Assembly: GCA_001465935.1 (NCBI GenBank)
Contig: LNKV01000002.1
Span: 806,001-870,000, forward strand
Length of the DNA: 64,000 bases
Direction: 5' to 3'
Source of the DNA: Clarireedia homoeocarpa
Taxonomy: Eukaryota; Ascomycota; Leotiomycetes; Helotiales; Rutstroemiaceae
The notes under the pieces are model-generated. The model was not told the DNA's origin. It did no database searches and saw only the letters and a list, made by a program, of their open reading frames with translations. Positions 33,061 through 46,214 of the stretch are shown here, in pieces (within the stretch, counting starts at the first letter, position 1; the number at the start of each line of letters is the position of its first letter). Both the position numbers and the translations under genes were made by a program.

Positions 33061-33498
33061 GGAATCTAGTCGCACTTTGTTGGGCGTGTTTGCCAGCCAA
33101 TAGAACTCATGTTGTTAATAATTCATATCGCAAAAAACAGAGGAAGTGATATCCTTGAAAAGTTACCTAGCCATTGTCATCATTAGGTCTTTTGTATAAC
33201 ATACGACCTTCCAGTGAGATCTCTTCATTCCTCACCTTTGGTATTATCGTCACTTGGTTCTATGTGCTGCATGATGATGAAAACTCCAACATTTGGTTTT
33301 CGCATCGATGCATGGACGTTGTCGGTGACACGGTGCTTGACGGGGTTATGCCACGGAGATAAAGCCTGCTAGTATGGCTTATCACCACTTCTTTGTACCG
33401 ACGCCGATGTCGTAGACAGATATATACTTCATGCATTCTTAGTAAAAACGTCAAAAGATTCGTGTTTCTAAGAATTCTGTCCTCCAAAGTCAGATATC
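33061..33498. other. intergenic, promoter of the MFS gene
   Basis: Contains a TATATA stretch at about 33420, some 80 bases before the MFS ATG. No other feature is seen. Confidence 0.45.
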
Positions 33499-35419
33499 AT
33501 GGCTGAATCGGAAAAATCGTCAAATACCATGGTTCAATCGAAGAAATTGTCCTATGGAGCGGGTGAATCCACATTGGAAATAAGAAATATCGACGGCGCT
33601 GAACGAATCGACGAAACAAACAGCAATCATGAAGCCATGAGAGATGCCACGGGTTTGCCGAAAACTCGGAGCGACGATTGCCCTGATGTTTCCGGTCAAG
33701 AAGAGGAAGTGGGATCGACAAAGGAGGTTGACGAGAAAATACCCATGACGGAGCAAGATGTCCCATATTCATCCTTCACTCTTTGGGAGAAGAGGTTCAT
33801 CGTGTTGATTGCTACGGTTGCCTCATTCTTTTCTCCTTTCACCACTCAGATTTACTTTCCTGCCACCACTACAATCGCCAAAGATCTTCACGTCTCGAAT
33901 TCCAAGGTCAATCTGACAATCACGACGTATATGGTATACGACCCCTACACCTCGCCCCAACGAACTACTGAAAGTTTTCTCACAAGTTCTAGGTTCTACA
34001 GGCAATAGCTCCAGCATTTGTCGGTGGTTTTTCTGACACTTCAGGAAGGAGACCGGCCTACATCGTCTGCTTCGTCATCTACATTGTCGCAGACGTAGCT
34101 CTGGCCGTGCAGAACAATTATGTCGCACTGCTAATTCTCCGCATGGTCCGTAAGTACAAGATATCCTTCGTGGATTACATCGTGTTTTTCTACTGCTAAT
34201 AAGTCGCCCCCATGATTTAGAAAGTGCAGGTGGAAGTGGCACCGTAGCACTTGCCAATGCTGTCGTCGCAGATGTGGGTACAATGTTTATTTACACTATC
34301 CTTTCGGAAGAGTGAATATGAGCGCTCAGTTACTGACTGGCGAAACATCAGATAGCGACTTCCGCAGAAAGAGGTATCTATGTCGGTTACACGTCCATGA
34401 TGGCCAGCTTCGCTCCAGCTATCGGGCCCATCATTGGCGGTGTCATCTCTCAGTACGCCAGCTGGAAGTGGATATTTGGATTTCTAGCAATTTTCGCAAT
34501 GATTTTCTTCATACCACTTCTTCTGTTTCTTCCAGAAACATGTAGGAAGATTGTCGGTGATGGTTCCATTCCACCGCCGAAGTGGGATCAATCGATTACA
34601 AGTTATCGAGATGCGAGAAAACGTACCAAGGCAGGAAATCCACCTGATTACGCCAAACGCGATGCTCTTGCTGCACAACGACGTTTACGGTTTCCGAATC
34701 CAATCGCAACACTAGTCATCATATATGAGAAAGAAGCTGCTCTCATTCTGTTCTACGCCAGCATTGTATATGCTGGGTTCTATGCTGTCATCTCCGGCAT
34801 GCCCTCTCAGTACTCTGAAATCTACGGATACGACGACCTCAAGGTTGGACTCATGTATCTTCCAATTAGTGCTGGTTGTTTCGCCGCAGCGTTCACTCAG
34901 GGAAAGCTTATCGACTGGTCTTATGCACGCGAAGCAAAACGCCTTGGTATCGAGGTTGTAAAAAGTCGCCAGCAGGACCTTTCCAATTTCCCAATCGAAA
35001 AAGCTCGTTTGCAGCTTGGCTTTCCCATGATATTATTTGCTGCATTGTCCACGATTGCCTATGGTTGGATTCTGCATTTCAAAACAAATATTGCGGGGCC
35101 TTGTGTACTGCTCATTATTATGGGTTATACGCTGGTTGCATCTACACAAGCAGTCATTGTCTTGATGGTTGACATTAACAAAGATTCACCCGGCACTGCC
35201 ACAGCTAGCTTTAACTTGGTTAGATGCCTGCTTGGAGCAGCGAGCACTGCTCTGATTGTTCCTATGACGGATGCTATGGGTTTGGGGTGGACTTATACAT
35301 TCGTTGGTTTGCTGTACATCGTGCTGAGTCCGATGTTACTAGCCGTCATGAAGTGGGGTCCTAGTTGGAGGAAGGCTAGGGCAGAGAAAGCGGAACAAAT
35401 AATGAGAACAAAGACTTGA
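33499..35419 (+). CDS. MFS transporter, DHA1 drug:H+ antiporter type
   Basis: Four exons, 33499-33933, 34002-34149, 34221-34277 and 34356-35419, give 567 residues. The joins rebuild the transporter core: TTYM|AIAPAFVGGFSD, LRMV|QSAGGSGTVALA and VADV|ATSAERGIYVGY. Motif A appears as GGFSDTSGRRPAY between helices 2 and 3, and an SAGGSGTVALA stretch starts helix 4. The N-terminal about 90 residues are a hydrophilic, acidic cytosolic tail. Twelve helices are readable. Qdr/Aqr1-type DHA1 proteins export drugs, weak acids or amino acids across the plasma membrane; substrate cannot be read here. It sits 440 bases after the carboxylesterase on the same strand. Of the three introns, the third (34278-34355, 78 nt) is longest. 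Confidence 0.93.
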
Positions 35420-38338
35420 TTGAGTTTTGAACTGAAATAGGTGGAGGATGAAGTCAGTCGGACCATATGGCTGAATGATTTAAACAACCACTTTCCTAGA
35501 GGACAGCTTGCAGATTCTAGTTCTCTCATTAGAACAAGATAGAATGCTGATGGAGTCTCTGAAAGTGCTAGTATGCATCAGACGTGACGAAAAGGACATT
35601 TGCAACAAGTACTTCTTTCCGCGCATCAGTAGGACTATTTCCAGCATGAATCTCAAGCTATACCGGCATAGAATGGAATATAACCATCTTCTTCGGTGGA
35701 TGTCGGGGACATTTGAACAACGCGATTGGCTCGGCCCTATCCCCAACCGCTCTAAATACCTCCATAAGTCCGAAAAACAACTTCGACTTGTTCGAGGTCA
35801 TATGTCCCATCTCTCTACAACAATCGGGCTGCCTTCTTTACACAAAGGTTACCATTTTGGTTATATTGTGGAGTTTTTTACACCTCCGTTTTAGTCCAGC
35901 TTAAGCCACTAAGATATATTCTGCAGTATAAGGGACTAGCTCCCACCTAGATTTAGGAGAATTGGACTACTTTTCCCCTCTTTTGGTTTGAATGGTGTAG
36001 TACTGAGTGACTACCCCTCTTTCTACACGTGCTATTGGGATGTATGTACTCTGACGTCGACCTACTTACAATATGGATTCTGAAAAGATGCGCAGGATAT
36101 GAGAATATGTGATAATTTGGAGCTCAGGACATGCGGCAAGCCATCAGCAATTTCTTACCTCAGCGATAACAACGGGATTAATGATGTCTGGAAGTTGACT
36201 TGCTCGGACTACCGGCTGATTAGTGAAGATTCAGTGAAAAAGCACTATCCGAAATCTAGATTCATCAGATTTTATACCTGATCGACTGAATTCCGCATAG
36301 ATTTTAAATTCAATCCCGATTATGGATTGTTGATGTTGTTCACCAAGTAGGATGATTTTGGATGCAAAGAGATAGGAGATCAGGATAATGACTATTAGCG
36401 CGCTGTGTTCGGCATGGAGCTTGAGATCCCGCCAAATGGTCACAATTTCCGCAGCAATACTTTGTCTTCACCCTTTCCAAAATACTTAGTCCAAAGCCTT
36501 TCGCAAAAGGTGCAGATTATCTCATCGCTGACCAGCCTGAACTATTCCGGAGGCATCAAGAAGCGGTTCAAAGGGCATGCGATGTCAGAAAAACATGGTA
36601 TACCAAACCTGAACTTCATCAAAAAGACCTTGACTTCAAGGGTTAGTAATATAACCTCAAAATTTCTGATAAATTTATATCACGAGAGATGAGTATTTGA
36701 AGTGTTTGGTAGCTGGAAGTCACTTGGGTCAGCCGACGATATTTCAAAGTCGATCTTATCGAAAAGAGCAAATATAGCAGCTAGAATTGGATCAGAGTCC
36801 CAGGAGATCCCAGGTGGGAGGTGGAATCGCTTTGATATCCGCTTTACAATGCCTTTGGACCCAAGTTGATAAGAAGCGAATCCGACAACGAAGTTATGGA
36901 ACTTCTTTCTGACGATAAGAAACGAGTATCAGGTTCTGTAGAGGAAAGGTTGAAATCAATAAATTGAATAAAGAAAAGGAAAGATAGGAGGATGGACTGA
37001 GGAACACGAGACGCCTCAAAGATTAGAATGACATTTGAAATTCTGGATACCTTCGATCATCTGCTAGCTGCATTCGTGCAGAAATCACTAAAATTGAACT
37101 TTTGCAAGCTTAGAGATCGAAAAACCACACAACAAGATTCACGTCTAGATCTCCTTACAGCCATGAAGCGACTGCCAATGACGCCAAAAGAACTTTTTCC
37201 GCCATGGGCATTCGTGGACTAGCCCCTCTGAACCTCTACCACTGCGCTTCATCGTAGCAACTCGAGATATGAGCAGCCGTATATCGTTTCTCCGAAGGGT
37301 AGGCGACTTGCCTACGAGGTTCCTAGTGACAGATCCATCCTCTAACATCGATGTCTGAGTGTATGCTACTGGAGAGGCTAAACAAGAGGTGGTTATATCG
37401 AAGATGGTTCTTAGAAATTCTAAAGAGCTTGAAAGGGTCTATCTTGTTAGCTGATGAGATCGAGATTCTTGGGAGAAATATAATGCCACTGTACCAGACC
37501 GGGTTTATTCAGGCCTACCACTGATCGTTCGGGAGAAGATTTCTAAGACGGAAGCTGGCCAATTGCTCGGACTTTTCATTTGTGGGCCTAAGACGGATGT
37601 ATGCGACGCTGTCGCCAAGGTAAATCCGAACATGCTTAAAGGTTCTAGGGCTAGTGGAGCCATTCGCATTCTGGTCATTTCTCCATCGCCGCTGAAATGG
37701 CAGACGACATCCACACTTGATGGAGGGGATCTTGTGGCTTTCGTAGTTACCAGTAAGTCCCATGGTTTGCTAAGAATGGCTACATCATGATTACTGTGAA
37801 AACTCCAAAAGTGACGCCACTTCTAGAGAAGTGACAATTTGGGCTTATATTTGGTTTTGCAATTACTACCTCGTTCAATGCCGTCTTACTCAATCCGCCA
37901 TAGTCAATGGTAAGCAAGAGACCAAGCAACATCGGACGTTAGACGAACTAAGACTAATTCGGCTTATTTCTAGCATTAGACTTTCTACATCTAATTTTGC
38001 TCCATTACGCTAACCATCTTGGTGGGTACTGTTTACCCACTTCATCGGCACTTTGGCACTTTTTTTACTTCTCAAGAAAGTGCACAGTGATCGTTCCCTG
38101 CCAGATGAACCACATTAGGATGGAGATCTTCAGGAGTACAGCATTTTATAGACCGGACGGTGGAGCCGCTTCAGAAATATGCATTAGGATGGACAATCGT
38201 CATTTCCCCGTTGGGTAGAATCTGAACAGCCTCAGCTCGTTTGTGTTATATGTATATGATTGCAGCCAGCTCCTATTCTCAAAAGCGCGACCATACCTAT
38301 GTTATCTGTAAGAATCTTTGGCAGAGATAACGAATATT
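35420..38338. other. 2.9-kb gene-free stretch
   Basis: AT-richer than its surroundings from about 36.0 to 37.2 kb. Short open frames (36405-36692, 37028-37222, 37563-37790) have no recognisable motif and do not chain by introns. It could hold eroded genes or old transposon sequence, but no remnant is identifiable by eye. The region just above 38338 should be the lipase promoter. Confidence 0.4.
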
Positions 38339-40191
38339 ATGCGTGGATATACCTACCTTGCAGCTGCGGCTGTCTTTGCACCAAGAGCTCTGGCCGCACC
38401 TGCTCCTGTCCCAGCCCCTTTTCCGCAACCATCCGGCATCACGACAGATCCCTTCACGGGTCTTGTATCCGATGTCGTGAATGCAGTTCTCGATATAGGA
38501 AGCCTTGTCTCGGCGGTCCCTGCCATATTGAATGATTTGGGGGATGTGTTGACTGCTGCCGACACGGTAGAACGTATTAATGACTATTGTTTTGCAAGCT
38601 TTATGGTTGACTGACGAAGAATAGAGGCAATCGCGAATGGAACAGTTCTGGGTACTGATGTACCCATTCTGGTTCAGAAACTGTTCTCGGCAGTTCAGCC
38701 GACGGGAACACCTACGAATATTGCGCAGGCTCAATCATCAGCTGCTGCAGCATTTGGGATCACAGATCCTAGTGCTCCTCCAGCACTACCAGCAAATATT
38801 CTGGTGAACGCCTTAGAGCTTGTGCTGGATGGCTTCACTTCCAGTGAAATCCAAGCGGTCGCTTCTGGAGCCGTAGGTAGACCTTGGTTTGTGGGAGCTA
38901 GAATGAAGCTGAATCAGTACAGGACCCATTCGCAACCGCTTCCAACAACAAAAATCGCGCGGTACCATCGTCCTTAAAGTTTTACAATAGCGTTGAAGGG
39001 AACGCGCCATTCTCGGTTAGCGAAGATGCTCTCCGAGCTGCTATTTATATTCCACCGGGATTCACGTGGGGCTTGAAACAACCTGTTGTCATGTCTCCTG
39101 GTACAGGAGCCTATGGATATATTAACTTCCGGTCAAACATTGGAAAGCTTCTAGCTCAAACTACTTATGCAGATCCAGTTTACTTGAATATTCCAGGCGC
39201 TTTGCTTGGAGATGTGCAAATAAATGCTGAATATGTCGCGTATGCACTCCAGTACTTCAATGCCATGACTGGACGGAAGCCTGCAATTGTCACATGGTCA
39301 CAAGGATCTCTCAATGCCCAATGGGCTTTCAGTTTGTGCTTCCCTTGTGTGATCGACTTACCTGTTGCACAAAGCTGACAAACGTAATACAGAGTATTGG
39401 CCATCGCTCTCAAGTATCGTAACAGATCATATCGCTATCTCACCTGATTATCATGGGACTATCCTTGCCTACATTCTCTGTCCAGGATTCGCTACTGGGA
39501 ATGATATCGCATGTACGCCCGCTGTGCTCCAACAGGAGTATCAATCAAACTTTGTGAACACACTTCGCTCTAACGGTGGCGACTCGGCCTACGTTCCAAC
39601 AACCACGGTCTACTCAGCTACAGATGAGATTGTGCAACCTCAGATTGGCACCGCTGCAACCGGTTATCTCAATGACGGTCGCAATGTTGGCGTGTCCAAC
39701 ACTTTCCTTCAAGGTAAGCTTATTTTTAACCTTTGATTCTAGAAAGTGCCTTCCAAAGTATCTAGCCGCTTGCAAATTCTAGGAAAGCAATTCCATCCAT
39801 GCTCTGAATCCCTCCATTTATACATGCCGAGCATACATGGCTATTATCCCTCTCCTCAAATATCCTTACTAGTTCAACCGGTGATACTAATAAAGCCGGT
39901 TCGCTGGGAATAGGTGCATGCGCAGGACTTCCTGCAGGACTTATCTATACACACGAAGGGGTTCTCTACAATCCTGTAGCCTATGCACTTGTCACAGACG
40001 CTTTGACACATGATGGACCTGGATTGTTCTCGCGTGTATCAGACCAATGTGGCAACATAGTTCCTCCAGGTATCACCCTAAGCGATGTTATCGAAACCGA
40101 GTCGTTGATACCCTTGGCGGCGCTCAACATCTTCAGCTACATGCCGAAAGTTACTACAGAACCGGCCATCAAATCCTATGCCGCAAATTAG
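38339..40191 (+). CDS. secreted lipase of the Candida antarctica lipase B type
   Basis: Best model: exons 38339-38566, 38627-38872, 38923-39331, 39393-39713 and 39914-40191, total 493 residues. The signal peptide is clear (YTYLAAAAVFAPRALAAPAP). The triad fits the family: Ser284 in TWSQGS, where CALB has TWSQGG; Asp372 in YSATDEIVQPQ; and His415 in YTHEGVLYNP, at the place of CALB's DHAGSLT. MSPGTGAYG is the oxyanion-side segment, and SPDYHGTILA matches CALB's APDYKGTVLA. The last, 200-nt intron must be removed to reach the His exon; its 3' site (GGGAATAG) restores the frame. The second and third exon edges are less certain by a few bases. Function: secreted serine esterase/lipase without a typical GxSxG nucleophile elbow. 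Confidence 0.85.
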
Positions 40192-43100
40192 TTGACAAAT
40201 CGTTTGGTTGAGTTTTTACGAGTATACTTGCTTGTATAGATCTGCATTCCAGTACATAATTGCGTCGTCCGGGCTTCTTTGCCCTTTTTGGCGATACCCG
40301 CGACCATGTAGATATTGTGGAGCAGTGCAAGAACAGATCCACATGGCGCTTACGGGCTTGAACATTTCATGAATTATGGAGGTTTTCCATGTGGGAATTT
40401 GGCGCTGTCGCCCCAACCAACTTGGATGCTTCTGAACCAACTCCCTGGGCTTGCTGGAAAAATGTTTGTTCTATTTTGCGGTACCTCCTTTTACCGAAGT
40501 ATATATGGAGTAAAGAAAGCGTTGACCGTATTAGCGGGGCGGAATGGGTCCCTCGGTGATCTCATCTCGGGGACGTTGGTTTTCGGGGACACTCTAATCA
40601 TGGGGAAACCTTCATCGGTTGGGACGCCAAGTGCTAGCGGACGTTTATTAGTCTTTTCGAGCATCGTTTGCATTAGTAAGGGGGGGGGGCAATATTGTTG
40701 ACATTAATTTCCAGATACGTCAAAGAGTGGGATATAATAGGAGATACTTCTGACAAGTAGTTGATGCGATAATGTAATTAAAGCTGGAAATGGGTCATGG
40801 TGTTGAACGTTTTAGAACGCCAATTATCCCTTCAGACGAACAGTAATAATCAGTTGTGAAGCGTCTCCTCGAATGTCCGTTAATCACAGCGCCATGCACG
40901 TAGATCAGTAAGTGCCTAATGCTTGGCTTGTAAACCCGCTTGCACTTGTGCTGCTGTACGATACCGAGCTCGGTTGTAACATTCCTTTGAGGCGAGGTGC
41001 AGGGGTAAACCTGAAACATCAACCAGACCTCTGGATCTAGAATTCTTCCATTTACGCCACAGTTCTATTGAATGTTCGATGGCTTCTCTTCAGGACGACT
41101 AAGGACTAGTAGGTCGGCGACTATTTCGGCTTGTCGCCGGCAGCCATGTGGTTTGAGGTCATCGCCGAAGTAGAGTATACACACTATGCAGGTACAGCCC
41201 GGTATATGATGTACTGATGTTGGAATCTCTATTTTTGGGACGTGAGACCCATACGATTGCGATATCCTGAATCTTTCCATGCGTTGATGGCGTTATACTC
41301 CGCAGTCATTCCGGCACATTGAAGCTTGTATCAGCATCAGACAATTGATCTTCGATAGAGGATATCCGTCGGCGTTAGCTTCAACATCTACTCCTTCAGT
41401 AATCCTACTTTATGCTTAACAAAATAGATGCATGGTCGATGTTCTTCCCTCCAACCCGCTTTGGCGAATGCAACCATACTCCAGCAAAAGATACCTGGAG
41501 ATCAAAAGCTCTAGGACTGATACTCCTGTAATATCTGTAAAACTCTTGGCGTCTATCAAACACCGTCCTTTATGGTCTATACAGCTTTGAGGGGGGCGTG
41601 TCACCAACGGTAGATGAGTAGCATTGAATTGAGATTTACCGCCCTTTGTGAACAAGTACGTTTCTTGGTACTCTGAGATCCATCTGTAGTTGCTGTAGTG
41701 ACTTCTAGGGGGTGGTTAGAACGGTCTGAACTCCATAGCAGTTCTTAGGCATCAGATGTAAATGGTGATCTAATCTGGATGGCCAATTGCGACCCAGCTA
41801 CAACTGGGAAGTTGGAGCAAGCTCAAGTGGTTGTCGATCGTGGCTGATTCTGATCCATCAGGCTACCGTGCGTGCTTGAAACAAAATGTTCCCGAACCGG
41901 GAGCATTGACCTATGCCGCAATCCCAGTCCCGATTGTAGTCCTAATGAGGAAATATCGGGACATTTTCCCGGCGCGTCCGCGGCTCTTGGCATGGATGGT
42001 ACTGGGTTCATTACTTAGTTCATTAAATGCCAAGCGGGCCTCGTGGGATAATAATCATTGCCGCGGCCAGTTGTTTTATGACCTTGTGAAAACACGGCGA
42101 CCTCTAGCCAGCCCTGATCCTGAGTCATCTGTGCCCACGAGTGCCAGCTCCATGTTTTATTCACCTATGTACTCATCCTATCGATATATTTTTATATCAA
42201 GCGGGGGATTTATGTTTCGGCAGCTAGTAATGACGTGTCATTGAGGGCTTTGCTTGAGGGAGAAACGACGCAGGATGGTGTTGGATGTTCGATGCTATTG
42301 ATTGTTGCAAAGGTCCTTTGTATTTCTTAGACCCTTAAAGTTGCCGGGGGGAGGGGGGAAGACTTACGGCCTTCAAGAAAGCACAGCTAAATACACGAAT
42401 GTTGTAGGAGGCATAGCGTTGTTAATGAAGTCCCGGGATAGCTCAGCTCTGCTCTTGGAATGCCGTAAAGACTCTTCACATAGAAGCTTCATAGCTAGAA
42501 CATAGGAGGGCGGGCGTTTAAGGCGGTTTGTTTGATTCTCCCTTGCTCTGGCTGGAGTCAGCCACTTACGCGTTGGGTCTAACCGCATTTAGCAGCTGTA
42601 TCCGTCAGGAGTTGATTACACTCCTCACCGTTTTTACCACTCCAAATCACACAAAGGTAGGAGCTGTTCTCAGATGTCGATATCGCTTATTATGCTAATC
42701 CGACCCAAGGGGTACACGAGTGCTAGCTAGGCTCGCTAGGTAGAGTAGGTAGGTGGGGGCGGAACTCCACTATCTATGACTGCATCTAATCATCTTCCTC
42801 CATCGCACTCGGGTTCGTTTCTCTCCGCAGGGAAGATAGTAGTACAGTCAGACACCAAGCCAGGATCTATATATTATTCTCGACTGCTTCCTACCGAGTA
42901 GCTCTGCAGCTTGCAGGCTTTCCGCATGTCGCACGATAAGGCGATCTCACGACAGGGAGGTTATGGTGGTCTTCGTGCTCTGGGGATTTGGTTAATTGCC
43001 ATGCGACTACCTGGTCACATTGGGGGCTGGCAAACCAGGGACATATGGGGGACTTTTTTCATGCCAGGATCGAGCCTCTCACCCATGAAGATGTTGTGGA

Positions 43101-43658
43101 TCTAGGAATGTTACTGGGTACATTGACGTTGCTAATTGCATGAAATCCGATCGTGAGCCAGGACATAACCTTACCAGCCTGTCATTGTTCCAACTGAGGA
43201 TTTAACCAACGTTGCGATAAGCGCCGTTGGATCTTTTTGCGTTTTGGGCGATACCCTGCCATGCAACCTGTCCATGTGGCCTGAGAATGCTAGGTAGTGG
43301 AGCACACATCAATCACAATTACGCTACCAGGCCGCTACCAGGATTGATCTTGGGGTGGATACATGTTCAAATCACTGCCTCCGTCCATAAGGCACGCCGC
43401 TCATAGTGTATTTATGTCCTTGGGCAATTAGTGAACCGTCCTAACATGGGGCCCTGTCGCTAGTGTCTTAAACTCTCACATCTGAAGTTGTTTCAACAGA
43501 CTGTATATATATATTTATACAGATGGACCACAAAAAGATACATCCCTCAAGGTTCATCGATTCTTACCCGTCCCGCAGTACAACTTTGTCAACAGCTTGA
43601 AGGATATCTTATCTATCTGCGTCTTTCTCTTTGCGTCATTGTCACAAGCCATCAAAAC
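40192..43658. other. 3.5-kb gene-free stretch
   Basis: No credible gene in either strand; open frames at 40315-40701 and 41831-42244 lack motifs and look random. A short G-run interrupts about 40680-40688, and GGTAG-type repeats occur near 42730-42755. The last few hundred bases should be the promoter of the Zn2Cys6 gene. Confidence 0.4.
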
Positions 43659-45664
43659 ATGGTAGGTGTTGCTAAACGATCGAGAGGTGAGTATCTTCTT
43701 CTACTCATTAACAGCCTTGACGTCTCACGCACTTTTAGGTTGCCTGACGTGCAGACGTCGAAGGGTAAGATGTGATGAAACCCGACCAGTGTGCGAGAGA
43801 TGCACGAAAAGCCATATGGAATGCGAGGGATACGAGAAAAGCTTCAAATTCGTGGACGAGAGGAGCAGGGCGGAAACCCGCGTTCGGATCAAGAGAGAGG
43901 CATATCTCGAAGCATGGAGGCAGGAGATAGAGGCAAACCTTCGCCATCGATCAAAGAAGTCACCATCCTTCCGATCGTTGAAATCTTCGCCATCACCATC
44001 ACCGTCGCTGTCGCCTCCACCTTCCATGTCTGACGTCGACTCTTCGGAAGAAAGTGAGAAAACTTTTTCTTTACTTTCCCGATTTGATATCCAAAATCCT
44101 TTACTTGCTTGGGTAAGATTCGAGATTCCATCCATCCCGGACAATTGATAACATTAGAAATCTAGAGCGGATCTGATTTGTCCTACAATGGACCATCCGA
44201 GCAAAAACCTACATCAGCGTATTGTGTCGAAGCTATCAATACCATGTTCTACGGTCGAGCAAACAAGCTACAGAACTGTATCAATCACGCAATGCAAGAA
44301 TATTGCAAAGCCCTCCAACGTCTACGAGACGACTTACAGGGCGCAAATGCTATTTATTCTCTCACGACTATGACAAATATCAACTCCATGATATACTTTG
44401 AGGCTAGTGTCACCCAATATCGACAGGTGGACTCTACTAATATCGTGTAGTTGATGACGTCTCCAAGCCCTGTTGGTTTCATTGGCCACACAAAGGGTCT
44501 GCAGCGAATATGTCAAATACTTGGGCCAGCGCATTTTAAAAACGAGAGTGATCTACAAATCTTTGACATCGCTCGCACAAGCATAGTGAACGCACATATA
44601 GAAAGAAAAGAACGTTGCTTCCTGGCGGAGCCTGAATGGCTTACGCTTCCTTGGAAGACGTCTATGCAGCCAAAGTCTATGAAGAGCCAGCTATATGATA
44701 GGTTTTGCTACATACCGGGCCTCCTGGCGGATCTGGATATTTTGAAAAGTAGAGTTGACTACTCATTAAACGAAGTTGATAGACTAGCTCAGGATGTTGA
44801 TGTTCATATATACAAGTAAGTAATCCTCAGTAGCAATGATCACCATTGGCACCTTACAATTAAGCCTTTCCTGTCATTGCATAGCAAGAGCGTTTTGTGA
44901 CGTTATTCAAGCTATGTGAGGGCTAACAATACTGTTAAAACAGGCTCTACAAGTGGCGCAGTGCCTGGGAAACGCTAAACCCGTCCTGCTGCAGTGTCTT
45001 GAATGTTCCCCCTCAAGATCCTCCAGAAAACGCACCACCACGGAGTTTCACCCGACTTCAGTTCTCAAATATCCAAACTGTTCGCGAATTGGTCCACTAC
45101 AATACCGCTCTCCTCCTGCTTTATCGAATTCGGATTTTCCTGACCTCGAGCAGCTTCGTCCCTACACCGTCGCTCTCGCCGCTCACTATCCCTTTCCTAC
45201 TGACTAATCCCCATCTTCTCTCTCCTCAAGTAACGAAATCAGTCAAAGATATCGCCTACGAAATCCTCTCATGCCTGGACTACGCATTGTCTGACGAACA
45301 TGTAGTTCCTGGTTCTCTACATTCCATCTTTCCTCTGCGGACAATTTCAGAACTTTTCGAACCCGGCAGCTGGGAATGGAATTTCATCAAGGCGAAGTGT
45401 GAACGAATGGTAGAATTTGGCGCATTTGAGTGTGCAAAGGGGCTGATGCCACAAGGTATGGAAGGAAGATTGATCATTGATGAGGAGGGTGGTCTAAGTG
45501 ACAAAGCTATGCATCATCATTTGAAGAATGTGAACAGGAATACCTGCTTGGACCAGGGCGTGGATGCTGGAGGTGAAGTGGTTGACATTGCCTACGAGGG
45601 CAATCTAGGCTGGGCCCATAGCGAGCTTGGCGTCCTGCATGATTGCATGCATCCGGCGACATGA
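43659..45664 (+). CDS. Zn(II)2Cys6 transcription factor
   Basis: Model: exons 43659-43686, 43739-44112, 44166-44408, 44451-44815 and 44944-45664, total about 576 residues. The zinc cluster is complete with C11-x2-C14-x6-C21-x6-C28-x2-C31-x6-C38, followed by a basic helix and a Ser/Pro-rich linker (PSPSPSLSPPP). The rest is the usual helical fungal-TF regulatory region (HTKGLQRICQILGP; SFTRLQFSNIQTVREL; HYNTALLLLYRI). One splice is unsure: the third intron is only 42 nt as modelled (44409-44450), and a 24-nt alternative is improbable. It binds DNA as a nuclear regulator, probably as a dimer at CGG-type sites (family knowledge). As the only regulator in the accessory run, it is a candidate controller of its neighbours. 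Confidence 0.85.
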
Positions 45665-46214
45665 AGATTTCACACGCGTATGAAACCCATCGATACATTG
45701 AGGGGGATTTACATAACAACCTTGCTGACGTGCTACGGGGGACGGGAAGGGAACGTCTGCGAGTAGCAACAGCAATGCTCTGGGCTGAAAAGGACAATCG
45801 AAGAAGCAAAGATCATCTGGTGTGCAACATCGAAATATGTCGATGGATGATGAACAGCCAAGCAACAACACGAAGGAAAAAGAAAGAGTACTTAAGTGGG
45901 CCATGGCTCCATAACCTTAGCAGCAAAATCCTATCGGATAAACTTGTAGAATTATCCCACAGTAGCTCCCGGTTAAATACATCCGTCAGTGATGGCGAGC
46001 TCGGATCCGGCCGCGCCAAAAACGGAGAGTTTTAGTCTGGAATGCAAAGTTATTTCGATGCAAATAAAATTCCCTTCTCCCACATTTCTTCTCCCTTGCT
46101 GCAATTATTACTCAACTTTTACGAGCCAGCGTGCTGTGCCAATTCTGACATATTTTTTCCGCTCATATATAGATTGACTAAGATTATATTTACATACACC
46201 AGAGGGTGTGGCGA
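45665..46214. other. intergenic, no gene seen
   Basis: Spacer between the regulator and the MCT-type transporter. An open frame at 45643-46035 overlaps the regulator's end and has no motif. Confidence 0.45.

Noticed and set aside
41831..42244. 137-codon plus-strand frame in the 40-43.6 kb spacer
   Set aside because: No family motif, no flanking exons and no promoter-like features.
46206..46214. Upstream start of the MCT-type transporter
   Set aside because: The codon is GTG; the ATG at 46215 is the natural start.
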